DNA from: Dugong dugon | Lineage: Eukaryota; Chordata; Mammalia; Sirenia; Dugongidae | DNA length: 64,000 nt | Direction of reading: 5' to 3' | Assembly: GCA_030035585.1 (NCBI GenBank) | Contig: CM057461.1 | Span: 169,147,624 to 169,211,623 of the forward strand | Part shown: positions 45,225 to 57,150 of the stretch, piece after piece | Layout of the letters: the number at the start of each line of letters is the position of its first letter | Numbering within the stretch: position 1 is the first letter of the stretch | Notes under the pieces: generated by a model | What the model was told of the DNA's origin: nothing | Database searches by the model: none | The model's input: only the letters and a program-made list of their open reading frames with translations | Translations under genes and position numbers: made by a program

Positions 45225-45704
45225 CTTAAAAATTGTTGTTGTTTGCTGCTGTAGAGTCGACTCTGACTCATGGCTACCTTATGTAAACAAAACATTGCCA
45301 GGTCCTGCGACATCCTCACAATTGCCTGCATGTTCGAGCCCATTGTTGTGGCTACTGTGCCAATCCATATCACTGAGGGTCTCCCATGCCCTCATTGGCC
45401 CTCTGCTTCACCAAACATGATGTCTTCCTCTAGTGATTGACCTCTCCTGATGACATGTCCAAAGAAAGCAAGTTGGGCAATGTTCTGTTGCGATCCATAA
45501 GGTTTTCATTGGCTAATTTTTGGAAGTAGAGTGTCAGACCTTTCTTCCTAGTCTTAGTCTGGAAGCTCCACTTAAACCTGTTCACCATGGGTGACCCTGC
45601 TGGTATTTGAAATACCAGTGGCATAGCTTCCACATCACAGCAACACACAAGCCACCACACTACAACAAACTGACAGAAGGGTGGTGGCAGTTTGAAAGGG
45701 ACCT
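45225..45704 (-). mobile_element. RTE LINE derivative with both ends but no middle
   Basis: About 480 bp. The left part (45225 to about 45465) equals the RTE 3' end. The right part (about 45485-45695) equals the RTE 5' UTR, as at 22270-22060. The middle 2.8 kb, holding endonuclease and reverse transcriptase, is absent. This is the layout of a non-autonomous derivative like the ruminant Bov-A elements made from BovB, or a one-off deletion. Confidence 0.75.
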
Positions 45705-45779
45705 TATAAATCATTTGGTCCAGTCTTCTCCTTTTGTTGTCAATACAGCAGACCCAGGGAAATTGACTTGCCCGAGATT

Positions 45780-48138
45780 ATATTTTTATTTTTACTGATA
45801 TATAATTTATATACCATAAAATTCACTTGCTTTAAGTGTACAGTTCAATGATTTTTTAGTAAACCTACTGAGTTGTACAACCATCACTACAATCCAGTGT
45901 TTGATTATTCATCACTTCAATAAGATTATTCATGCCTATTTACAGTTAATTCCCATTCCAGCCTTTAGCCCCAGGCTACCACTAATCTACTTTCTGTTTT
46001 TATAGATTTGCTTTTTCTGGAGATTTCATATAAATGGAATCATATAGTGTATTGTCTTTTATGTCTGGCTTCTTTAATTTAGCATTGTGTTTTGGGGTTA
46101 ATCCATGTTGTAGCATATATCAGTATTTTGTTCCTTTTCGTTAATGATAGTACTTATAGTTAGCTTTTAGTAAGGCTGATAACAGTACCCTGATCTGATA
46201 ATAAATATGATAAAAGCCGTTGGCCTGAGGCTAGCTGTTCCTTTATGTCTCTTATGCCTGTTAATCCTTGATTACTACCCCAAATCCAAGACCAACTAGG
46301 ATCTCTGCCTTTTTGAGTGCTGTATATCACACTTGAATCCTCTATGCAAAAGACTCATTGTCCCTTTATTGCCTTTCTTGGCATTCTTTTTGCTGTGGTC
46401 TGTGAAGCCTTATTTTCAATGTCAACATATTACCCAATATTCTCAATCTTTTCACAATGGATTGCTTGCAGGTAACCGAAATCTGAGAATCATATCTACA
46501 CTGTCCATTATCCTAATCAACATGTGCCATAGAGGTAAGACCTGTTGATGATGGTACTAGTCGTGGTGAACTTTTTTTTTAATTAAAATTTTAATTGATG
46601 TATAACACACACGTATGTTTTTGTACAGGAAAGCACACAAATAATAAGTGTACAGCTTGATGAATCTTCATAATTAGACACACCCATATGACCATGTAGA
46701 TTAAGAAATAGAACATTATTAACATCACAAAAGCACCCCTCATCCCTCCTTCCAGCTCACTGTCGCCCCCAAAGATAACCATGATTCAGTTTTCTGTTAT
46801 CATTGGTTACTTTTACCTGTTTTGAACTGTATGTAAATGTAATAAAAGAATAATGATATTCTTCTGTGTATGACTTCTCTTACTCAACATTATGTTTGTG
46901 TCGTGTTGTAGTATGTAGTGGTAATTCTGTTTCATTGCCTTATGGTATTCTGCTGTCTGAATACACTACATTTTATTGTTCTAGTCTACTGTTAATGGAA
47001 ATTTAGATTATTTTCTAGTTTTGGGATACTATAAAAAATTTGGCCGTCGATATACTTATGTGTGCCTTTGGTGTATGTATTCGATGTGTTCATTTTTGTT
47101 GAGTTTATCTCTAGGAGTGGAATTGCTGAGTCATCTGGTATTTGTGTGTTCAGATATAATAGATATTACCAAACAGTTCTCCGAGGTGATTGTACCAGTT
47201 TACACACCCAACGGTTATGTATGAGAATCCCAGTTGCTCAACATCCTCACCTGCACCTGGTATTGTCAGTCTTTTTTAAATTTAGTTATTCAAGTGAGTG
47301 CATAATAATATTTCATTGTAGTTTCAATTTGTGTTTTGCTAGTTACTAATGAGGTTGATGAGTTTTCATATGTTTAGTGGCCATTTGGATACAGGCTTTG
47401 ATGAAGTGCTCAGTTATACCTTTTGCTCATTTTTCAATTAGGGTATCTTTTTCTTATTTTTAGGAATTATTTCTATATTTTGGATTTGCATTCTTGATTG
47501 GGTATGTGTTTGGCTAATATTTTCTTCTATTATGTAGCTTTTCTTTAAACTTTCCTATTGTAGTCTTCAGTTGACAAAAGTTCTTTTTGTCATTAAAAAT
47601 AATTTTAATGCTGTTCAATCAATCACTGTTTTCTTCATGATTAGTCATTTTTATGTTCACATTAAGAAATCTCTGTCTACTTGAAAGTCATGAAGATATT
47701 CTCCTATGCCTTCTTCTATTGGTTTTATTGTTTTAAATTTCATATTGATATCTGTAATCCATCTGGAATTGATTTTTGTTTTGTGATGTGAGATAGAGGT
47801 CAAAGTTCATTTTTTTCCAAGTGGATATCCAGTTAACTCAGAATCATTTATTGAACAGACAGCCCCAAACTCACTGCACTGCGATAACCCTTGTCATAAA
47901 TGAAATGACTGAATATGTGTGGGTCTATTTATTGACCCTCCGTTCTGTCTCATTGTTCTATTTACCTTTCCTTTCACTAGCTCCACTCTGTCTTAGCTAC
48001 TATAGCTTTTAAGGTAAGCTATTATTGATATTTGGTAGTAAAAATTTCTAGCTTTGTTCTTTTTCTTTCAGATTGTCTTAGCTACTCTTTGCCCTTTCTA
48101 TTTTTATATACATTTTAGAATTAGCTTGAATTTTTCGC

Positions 48139-48171
<33 letters not shown>

Positions 48172-48430
48172 GGGATTTATGGGATTTTCATTGGGATTGC
48201 AATGACTCTGTAATCAATTTGGGGAAGAATTGACGCAGCTAATTCATTAGCCTGGTATATTCCTCCTTTTATGTAAGTTTTTAATTTCTCTTAATAATAT
48301 TTTGTGGTGGTTAACATAGAGACCTTACATACCTTTTTAGATTTTTTGCTAAGAATTTGATGATGCATATGGCATAACTTTTAAAATATAATTTTCTATT
48401 TGTTGCTAGTATATAGAAATACAATTGATT
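45780..48430 (-). mobile_element. Old L1 3' portions, minus strand
   Basis: 45780-46140 and 46570-48430 both show antisense L1 sequence ('tactgatatataatttatat', 'gtacagttcaatgattttt', 'taattgatgtataacacac', 'agttctttttgtcattaaa'). The 46140-46570 block between them is something else that I cannot name. A CA microsatellite sits at 48138-48170. Confidence 0.65.
48138..48170. repeat. (CA)n microsatellite
   Basis: About 16 CA units with one interruption, inside the old L1. Confidence 0.95.
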
Positions 48431-48960
48431 GTTTAAACCTTTTATTTTGAAACAGTTTCAAATTATAAAATTCAAAGTAATCATACACAGAACTCCTGTA
48501 TACCTTTCACCCAGATTCCCAATTTTTAACATTATTGAGCTCTTTGAGAATAAGGTACAGACATGATATTCCATCACTCCATATTATTTTAGTGGGTATA
48601 TGAGTCGGAATTGACTCGACGGCAATGGGTTTATGTCCTGAGAACAAGGATACTCTCCTAAATGATCACAGTACACACTATCAAAATCAAGAAATCCACA
48701 TTGAATCAATATAACAATCTGCTCCACAGACCTCATTCAGATTTTGCAGATTGTCCCAAATGATCCTCTCTAGGCCCAAGTTTCAATTCATGGTCACACA
48801 CTGGCATGGCTCTTTAGTTTCCTTCAGTATGGAGCAATTCCTCAGCCTTTGTATCTAATAAACATGACATTTTTGATGCGTACAGACCACTTTCTTAGTG
48901 GAATGTCCCTCAGTTTGAGTCTGAATGATGTTTCTTTATAATGTGTGATTTGCGGGAGCA
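48430..48960. repeat. Old L1M-type 3' UTR fragment with a SINE scrap
   Basis: Related to 25240-25990 ('tgaaacagtttcaaattata', 'cacccagattcccaattttt'). A 34-bp AfroSINE tail scrap ('atgagtcggaattgactcga', 'cggcaatgggttt') interrupts it at about 48600-48633. Confidence 0.5.
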
Positions 48961-49121
48961 GGGATTCTGTGGTCTTCTCAGTGCATCCTGGCCGAAGCCA
49001 TGTGATGTCGGTTTGAGTAGCAGTGGCGATAGCAGGTCTTGGTCGCTATCTTAGAGGAAAACACTGAGTTTTGATGCGGCATTTTATCTGTTATATTTGT
49101 CATGTAACCATAGATAAGACA

Positions 49122-49327
49122 ACCCAAAAACCAAACCCATTTTTATAGAGTCAATTCCAACTCCTAGCAACCCTAAAGGACAGAGTAGAATTGCCCCATT
49201 GGGTTACCGAGGCTGTAAATCTTTACGGAAGCAGACTGCCACATCTTTCTCCTAGCTAATGGGTTCAAACCACTGACCTTTAGGTTAGCAGCCAAGCACT
49301 TTAACCACTGCACCACCAGGGCTCCCT
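49122..49327 (-). mobile_element. AfroSINE with 12-bp target duplication
   Basis: Minus-strand, longer subtype ('gctgtaaatctttacggaag'). The duplication ATAGATAAGACA is at 49110-49121 and 49328-49339. Confidence 0.95.
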
Positions 49328-49449
49328 ATAGATAAGACAGGAGATTATTAATTCAATGAACAAATATTACTTACACAGTTATTATGGTGCCAAGGATCCA
49401 AGAATCAACCAAACAGGCCTCTAGGAGCGCACACTCGTTAACTGATATG

Positions 49450-49902
49450 TTGTTGTTAGATGTGGTCGAGTCGGTTCCAGCTTAAAGCGACCCTATTTAT
49501 GTACAACAGAACGAAACACTACCGGGTCCTGCGCCAACCTCATAATCATTGTTGCAGCCACTGTGTCAGTCCATCTCGTTGAGGCTCTTCGTCTTTTTCA
49601 CTGACTCTCTACTTTACCAAGCATGATGTCCTTCTCCAAGGACTGATCCCTCCTGTATGTGATTCAAAGTCTTACCATCCTTGCTTCTAAGGAGAATCCT
49701 GGCTGTTCTTCTAAGACAGATTTGTCCATTCTTTTGGCATTCCATGGTATATTCAGTATTCTTCGCCAACACCATAATTCAAAGGTGTCAATTCTTCGTT
49801 CTTCCTTATTCATTGTCCAGCTTTCACATGCATATGAGGCAATTGAAAACACCATGGCTTGGGTCGGGCACGCCTTAGTCCTTAAAGTGATATCTTTGCT
49901 TT
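49450..49902 (-). mobile_element. RTE/BovB-type LINE, 3' end only
   Basis: The last about 450 bp of the LINE: 'tgttgttgttagatgtggtc', 'ctttaccaagcatgatgtcc', 'atggcttgggtcgggcac'. It is cut at the same kind of place as other truncated copies. It encodes only broken C-terminal scraps. Confidence 0.9.
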
Positions 49903-50196
49903 TGAGTGAGGGGAAATTTCCGTAGCCTAAGTTAGTGGACTTGAAACATAATTCTTACTCTTTCAAAAAATCATTAATAAACCTATATAGATAATACCCA
50001 CAGGATAATGCTATTTGGTATTGGAAAAATCCCTCAACTTTCTGTACTACAAGGCATTTCTGTACATTATTTGGAAAGAAAGCTTATTTTCCTGTGTTTG
50101 TGTAATTATGAATAGTCTCTCCTGTTTTGGTTTGATGGACTAGGATGAAGTATTATGTAGTCTTACTTAGCCATCTTATTACAGCACAATAATGAC

Positions 50197-50489
50197 ATTT
50201 TTTTATTTTTAAGTCAACTTTTTTTATTGTGCTTTAGATGAAGGTTTACAGGACAAATTAGTTTCTCATTAAACAATTGATACAGATATTGTTTTATGAC
50301 ATTGGTTGCCAATACCGCGACGTGTCGACACTCTCCCCTTCTCGACCTTGGGTTCCCCATTTCCATCCTTCTGGCTTTCCTGTCCTCTTCTGCCTTCTCA
50401 TCCTGCCCCTGGGCTGGTGTGCCCATTTAATCTATACATGGTTGAACTGCTTGTCTTATTGTTTGTTTTGTGGGCCTGTCCAATCCTTG
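50197..50489 (-). mobile_element. Afrotherian L1 3' UTR, 5'-truncated, 13-bp target duplication
   Basis: Same family as 13831-14463. An antisense A-rich tail is at the left. The perfect duplication GCACAATAATGAC is at 50184-50196 and 50490-50502. Confidence 0.85.
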
Positions 50490-50502
50490 GCACAATAATG
50501 AC

Positions 50503-51188
50503 TTTCTGAGGACAAATTGGTATACTTATCAGATGTCTAGTTTTTGAGTTGAGATATTGTAAGGTCTTTTAAACAGGAAAAATAAACTTTTTTTTTTTTT
50601 TTTTTTGAGAGTTGTTATAACTGGTCACAGATAATAAGGTAAGTGACATTTGTTGTCCATTGAGATGAAACTGTTTTACTAGGTGAATGTCTACCTGAAA
50701 ACCTGAGTTGTAATATGATTATTTCACTGTACCAAATGGTAACTGATTCTTACTGCAGTTTTACACAGTGGCCCTCTTAACATGTAGGATATATTTAGGT
50801 AAGTATTTGAGGTAGCATGTATGCCACTATTTATAGAATCAGAGAAGCCACTTGACCTAATAACTGATAATTTTCAAGTTTTCATATTGTGCTTACTACT
50901 TAACACGTCCATAACCTACCAGAACTACAAACTGCCTCTTCTTTTTATTCCTGCAAAGAAAGAATCTCAAGTCTGATAACATTTTGCATGTCAATATGTG
51001 ACAGTCTTCTGAGGAACAAATCATAGTGACACCAAATTGCCCAGTGTAATCAGTGGCAACTGCCAGGTAGCATTTGAAGCCCAGGACATTTCTCCAACTA
51101 TTCTGGATGATCACGTGAGATCTGGCAGAAAGTGAGGATGCTTATAAGTGGCTGAATAAAAACAAAATTAATTTTTATTGTTACCTAC
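50503..51188. other. Intergenic, no gene recognised
   Basis: Contains a T20 run near 50589-50606. No gene or named repeat. Confidence 0.5.
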
Positions 51189-52068
51189 TGTATGGCTTGA
51201 ATTGTGTCCTCTCAAAATATATGTTTAAGTCCTAACCTCTTTTTAATGGATGGAATTGTGTCTTCCCAAAATATGCTTTGGAATCCTAACCCTATACCTG
51301 TGGATGTAATCCCATTTGGGAATAGGATTTTCTTTGTTATGTTAATGGGGCCATATCAGTGTAAGGTGTGTCCTAAACATAATCACTTCTGAGTTATTAA
51401 AAGAGCAGAGTAGACACAGAAAGGAACACATATGTGGAGATGGGGAGGGTGGGATGGAGAAGTAGATACCACCTGAAGGTTCCCAAGGAATCAAAGAATG
51501 AAGGGCCTATAGAAGCTGAGATAAGGAGCCCACAGAGAGAGAGAGCCTTCCCCTATAGCTGGTGCCCTAAATTTGGACTTCTAGCCTCTTGAACTGTAAG
51601 AAAATAAATTTCTATTCTTTAAAGCCACCCACTTGTATTCTCTGTTACAGCAGCACTAAGCACTGAGATACCTCTGGTACCTGTGAATGTGATCTCACTT
51701 GGAAGTAAGGTCTTTGCAAATGTAATCAAGTTAAGATGAGGTCATTAGGGTTGGCCCTAATCTAATCTAACTAGTGTCCTTATAAGAGAAGAGAAACAGA
51801 CACACGCAGGAGGGAGAACACCATGTGACAGTGGAGCCAGAGGTTGAAGGAATGTATCTAAAAACCAAGGAACAGCAAGGATTGCTGCCAACACCGCAAG
51901 CTAAGAGAAAGGCACGAAAAAATTTCCCTAGAGCTTTAGAGAGAGCTTGGCCCTCTTGACACCTTGAGTTCAGATTTCTAGCCTCCAGAACCAAGAGAAT
52001 AAATTTCTGTTATCTTAAGCCACCCAGTTTATAGTAATTTGTTATGACAGCCTTAGGAAACTAATACA
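51189..52068 (+). mobile_element. MaLR-like LTR, outer, split by a second LTR
   Basis: Starts TGTATGGCTTGAATTGTGTC and ends 'ggaaactaataca'. The pieces are 51189-51240 and 51671-52068. The flanks CCTAC and CCTGC nearly match. Confidence 0.7.
51241..51670 (+). mobile_element. MaLR-like LTR, inner
   Basis: 430 bp, same family as 18883-22720. A perfect 5-bp duplication, CCTCT, is at 51236-51240 and 51671-51675. It was inserted into the outer LTR, so it is younger. Confidence 0.75.
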
Positions 52069-52559
52069 CCTGCAATCAGATGGCTTCATTTTTTTCTTTC
52101 TTGGTGGATCTCTCACCCTGGTGTGAGACTGTGCATGTGGGACAAAACCTGGTTCCACACATGTGCGTGCTTGCTGGAAGGTGACATGCCCCTGGGGACA
52201 AAAGCCCCCTGTGTTTTAATCTTGACAGTATGCTTAGACAGTGAGTGATAGGGGCTGTGGGAATGACCACAGTGCACTTTGGCCAGACTGTAGGGTTTCC
52301 TGCCAATCACTAAAACCACCACAGGTACCTGTAAACACATAAATGGTTCTTCTGGGGGGTCCCGTGTCAGACACATAAGTAAGGCTCTCAGAGAACCACC
52401 TGTGCTCATGAGGCTGTAGCTGACGAGCAGGTTCTCAGTAAGTACATCTTGATCAGTGTCACATTAGGTGCTGTAGAAAATATCAAGATGTGTGAGTATG
52501 ACATCCTCCTCAAGATGCTTGCCATCCAGCTGGAGAGGGGACCCCAACTTATATGGAAA
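52069..52559. other. Intergenic, no gene recognised
   Basis: Slightly GC-richer. It resembles an old processed or LTR-type remnant, but I cannot name it. The minus-strand frames here (52113-52409, 52076-52306) lack supporting features. Confidence 0.35.
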
Positions 52560-52850
52560 GGCATTTAACACTGTTAGCTTATCTGTTAAAATATTTCCTC
52601 CCATTCTGTAGGTTGTCTCTTCACTTTCTTGATAATGTATGGCTACACAAAAGTTTTTAATTTTGATGAAGTCCAGTTTCTCTATTTTTCTCTTGTTATG
52701 CATGCTTTTGGTGTCTTATCTAAAAATCCATTGCCTAAAAGAGGATCTTGGAGCTTTACCCTCATATTTTCTTCTAAAAGTTTTATCGTTTTAGCTCTTA
52801 TATTTAAGCCATTGATCCCTGAGCCATTTTTAGTACGTTTAGATTACTCG
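52560..52850 (-). mobile_element. L1 fragment, minus strand
   Basis: Antisense L1 3' sequence ('ttgtctcttcactttcttga', 'gcttttggtgtcttatct'). Confidence 0.7.
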
Positions 52851-52867
52851 GTTAAGTTACTTAAAAA

Positions 52868-53027
52868 AAAACAAACACCTAAATATTGCCATCTAGTCGA
52901 TTCCAACTCATAGCACCCCTATAAGACAGAGTAGAACTGCCTCATAGGGTTTCCAAGGAGTGGCTGGTGGGTTCAAACGGTTGACCTTTTGGTTAGCAGC
53001 TGAATGCTTAACCACTGTGCCACAAGG
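52868..53027 (-). mobile_element. AfroSINE
   Basis: Minus-strand copy; CTTAAAAA occurs on both sides (52860-52867 and 53028-53035). Confidence 0.9.
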
Positions 53028-54402
53028 CTTAAAAATTATTTTGAGGGAGAATATTTTATAGGAACAATGGCAAGAACGTAGTATGTGATTATTTTTAAAC
53101 AGCCATTTCTGAAGGCTTTGAACAAAAGTACAAAACCCATGCAGAGGACAGCCAAGGTTATAGGTCCTTGCTGGGCATTCTCTCTAACTCAAACATTCCT
53201 ATATTTGGAGATAAATCATTTCAGACAGAAAATGTATGAAGTTCTTACTGAATTAAAGATGTTTACAGGAATTATTTTGAAGAAAAATGGCCACTACATT
53301 TTAAGTGCTTATTTAAGGATGACTGTTATACTGTTTCCAAATGATGTTGGTAAAGTTACATAAATTTAAACGCTTTGGAATAGTATATTCTTTCTCTTAT
53401 ACATCCTTTTCAGTCATAAAACAGCTAATTTCAGTTGCCATAGGTGAAGCTATGGACAAAAATTCCCTTTAGTTATGTGTACATGTGTTGTGACAACAGA
53501 TCTTATATATATCCGCATAAGTACTTAAAATATTTTTAGTACAGATTTTATATGTTAAAGTTACTCTATAGATTGATCATGGGCCTGATTTCCTTTCTCA
53601 ACCCCTGTGCAACAGAAAAACTATTCTGCTTTAGTCTCCAATATGTATCTGTTTTTCTCTTGGACATACAGCATGGTTTGCATTATATAGTAATTAGGGC
53701 TTAGCATTCCATGGCAAAGTAATTTCTTTTCCCTCTGAAAAATTGTACGGAAATCAATTCAAGAAATACTTGCTTTAGATGTAAGTATGTGATGATAAGT
53801 AGGGGTACTGAGAGCTCATCTTGAATAAAGGAAGAGAACCTATATCTTACGCGGAGTCCACTCTGTCTGGGAACACCCCCTAGACTCTAAGTACCTGATC
53901 TTGAGGCATTGTGCAACCAGGAAGTGAAGCTAAGGCAGTTTAAACTGCCTGAGTATTGAAGGCGTGCCCCAACACACTCGTAGGTTGGAAAGAAAAGGTT
54001 GGAAAACTTATTGGTTGAAGACATTTAAGGAAATCTCTGATGAATCATTAGCTAACTGTTAAGATAACCAAGTAGAGTCTTCAGTGGCTTCACACTATAG
54101 AGAATAAAGACTTTACAGAAATAGTCCAGGAAGATCACTAAAGAAACAGACAGCAGCAGCAACAATAATAAAACAGCAATAAACAACAAACCTTGGTGGT
54201 GGAGAGGAATCTGATTTCCAGAGTTGTCACATTATCTAAAATATCCAGTTTTCAGTAAAAATGTTTTAAAAAGTCAAAGAAACAGGAAAGTATGACCCAT
54301 ATTCAGGAAAAAAAGCAGTCAGTAGAAACTTTCCTTCAGGAGTAAGTTTAATTAAATTAATTAAATATAAATATATAATATCTATAAATACATCACATAT
54401 AT

Positions 54403-54404
<2 letters not shown>
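53028..54404. other. Intergenic, no gene recognised
   Basis: No convincing gene. 54060-54350 looks like an old dispersed repeat of uncertain class. Confidence 0.4.

Positions 54405-54459
<55 letters not shown>
54405..54459. repeat. (TA)n microsatellite
   Basis: About 27 TA units. Confidence 0.97.
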
Positions 54460-54462
<3 letters not shown>

Positions 54463-54840
54463 AGATTTGATTCATGTGATTGTGGGGCTAGCAAGTCCAT
54501 AATTCATAGGCCAGGTGACAGATTGGAAACTCCAGCATTTGTATCTGAAATCTGTAGGTCAGATGGTAGGCTGGAAATTCTGGCAGGATGTCTGTTTATA
54601 GTCTTGAGGCAGAATTCTTCTCCTTTGGGAAAGCTCAGTTTTAGCTCATAAGGCCTTCAGCTGATGGGATGAGTCTCATCCACATTATGGAAGGTCATCT
54701 GCTTTACTTAAGGCAACTGATTTAAATGCTAATCGTATGTAAATATTTTCATAGCAACATCTAGATTAGTGCTTGATCAAACAACTGGGTACCATAACCT
54801 AGCCAAGCTGACAAAATCAGTGATCACAATACCTTAGAGG
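54460..54840. repeat. Interspersed repeat, class uncertain
   Basis: 'gggctagcaagtccataatt', 'ccacattatggaaggtcatc' and 'aaacaactgggtaccataac' are typical of a widespread placental repeat. I cannot settle whether it is LTR or L1-derived. Confidence 0.5.
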
Positions 54841-54879
54841 AATAGAACCACATCATAGCCTCAACATGAGTGTCTATTA

Positions 54880-57150
54880 TCAGTAAGTTGGATATTCAGA
54901 GGCAACAGTACCTATATTGGCCTTGGTAAGTAAAAGTTTGTGCTGTTGGACCCATGTGTTGTCTCCATCCCTGCCATTGTAGTCACTCCATTTATATGTC
55001 CGTCTTTCCAGTTCTCAGGTGACTGATGATGAAATCTGGCTAATGTCAATTGGCTGGGCCATTTTATCTGCTTGGTTGTTTAGTGCCTCTTCTGTGATGG
55101 ATGCTTTTTGGTGGGCATTAATGTGTGATATAAAAATTTTTACACTTTGTGCCCATTCCCATATAGCCATCCACTTGCCTCTGCTCCAGACCTCCTTGCT
55201 CCAGTCTCCCAGAATTTTCCTTCTAGGCCCCAACCAGTCTGCCAGGTCATTCATCACTGCCCATGTGTCCATATATTCTCAACTTGGCCCATGTCTTCTT
55301 CCACACAAAGTGAATGACCAGGTGCACCATTGTAAATGTTTTCTCTCACCACTGTCTTTCAAGGTCATCCCTGAATGTGACTGTAATGTAGCTGCCATTT
55401 ATTTTCAAGGACCCATATACAGAGTGACCCATTTGTAAAGCAAGACTCAGTCTTTTTCCTGTTGCTTCAGCTGGTCATGTGGGACCCACCATATGACCAT
55501 TAGGTATAAGCTAGAGGAGCACTGGTGCAACCACAGAAGGTAAATGGGGTCTAGACTACCTCCTCATGTATCTTACGCATGCTCTCTGGTCCTGTTTGGA
55601 TATGATTCCAGGTTTACTTTCTCATTAGACTTCTGCTGGGCAGATATGTGCCACCACCTGGCCTCTACTGTTTCAAGGACCTATCGTCACCATTGCTATC
55701 ATAAGCCACTCTCTGTAACTGCCTGTCCTGCTGAGGAGCACTACCACTGAATTTCTTTGTGATACTGGTACACCTCTTGCCAGTGCATTCCTGGTGGCCT
55801 TTGTAAATAGTGTGTTCTTTGGGTCCTCCGGTGGAACATAGTCCTCTGAATGGTCTTCTCGTCCTACATAATATATGCATACCAGCATGCCCAATTTCCT
55901 GAGCCTTTGAATGATTTTCTCCACTGCCTGCCATCGCATCTCAAGAATGTCAAATCTACTCAGCATGGGCCATCACTTTCTCCAGGTTTTAAAAACCACC
56001 CTACCAGTGTGTTTGCCCCATCCTTGTGGGCTCTAGCTAGGATATTAAAGCTCATGTCCTGAGACAGTGTCCCTCAGTCAGTTAACTCTTGCTTATGCAA
56101 AAATTGGTCAAGTACACTTAAAATCCAATCCTGTGGCTTCTGTTAGCATATACTAACTTACCATTGCAGCTTCCTGAGAGTGTACTCCTTTTGTTCCTTA
56201 TTCCCAGCATGTGTCCAGTGGTTTATGTTGGTATTTAACCCTAGTTATCAATCTGGCAGTCAGGTGAAGAGGTGAGGGCAGCTTCTTAAGGGGGACTGGT
56301 TGTCTTGCAGAGGAGAGGCATCTGCAGTGTCTTTCTGCTTAAGGGAAGTGCTAACTCAGAATAGGACCTCATGGGGGTAGTGCTAATTCTTATTAGGGAG
56401 GGATGGGTGGCCTTTACAGGCACTGAGGGTTTAGGGTGGTCTACAGAGCCACAGTTTGAGGGGTTCCATTCCTACCCCATGTTTTTGGGTCCCCTATTTT
56501 CTAACTAAGACCTGATTTTAGCCTAACAGACTTGCCTTGACTGAGTGTTTATGGTGTTTGAAGCTTAAAAACAACAACAACAAATCCATTGTCATTGAGT
56601 CTACACCGACTCATAGCGACCCTACAGAGTAGAACTGCCCAAAGGGTTTCCAAAGAGCAGCTGGTGGATTCAAACTGCTGACCTTTTGGCTAGCAGTGTA
56701 GCTCTTAACTACTGTGCCACAAGGGCTCCCTTTGAAGCTTGGCTACCCTGAGTTTGCTCTACAACTGTGTCTGTTCTCTCCCTGTAGGAGATAAAGACCT
56801 CTTTGTAAGCTGCCAGTAAGGCCCTTTGGCTCTCATGGTTAGTTTTTAAATGTTTGTTAACTGCCTTCAGCTTCTTATTATCCCTTTGTAAGACATCAAT
56901 ACAACTTAATAAGAACTAACCATTCTCATTGTCCTTGTATGCATTGTTCACCCTCAAAAGCCTGAATCATTGCACTGGCCAGAGAAGTTCCCTCTACTGG
57001 AACATTCTTTTGAGTCACCACTTGTAAAAGTTTAGTAAATGGGCTGCCACCTGGTGCCAGGGACTATCCTTGCCCCTGGGGCGTAGGGTCATCATTTCCA
57101 GCTAGACAGTAAGTAATTTAATCTCAAAAGACCATCTTGCTATCTGTTAT
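54880..57150 (-). mobile_element. ERV-L-like endogenous retrovirus remnant (gag-pol pieces)
   Basis: On the minus strand, 55272-55019 shows the end of the RNase H domain and the start of integrase (SHINAHQ, EEALNNQADKMAQ). 55966-55673 and 55440-55280 carry earlier pol pieces in broken frames. 56900-56740 has a possible gag coiled coil. Many stops and frameshifts, including several inside RNase H, show it is dead. An AfroSINE is inserted at 56567-56730. It seems related to the remnant at 15640-18210, but a different part survives. Confidence 0.6.
56567..56730 (-). mobile_element. AfroSINE with 10-bp target duplication
   Basis: Minus-strand copy within ERV sequence, with an (AAC)n tail. TTTGAAGCTT is duplicated at 56557-56566 and 56731-56740. 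Confidence 0.95.

Noticed and set aside
52076-52409. Two overlapping minus-strand frames of 76-98 residues
   Set aside because: Overlap in different frames and show no known domain; probably an old repeat.
53085-53363. 92-residue plus-strand frame
   Set aside because: No recognisable domain, no neighbouring exons or start context; likely chance.
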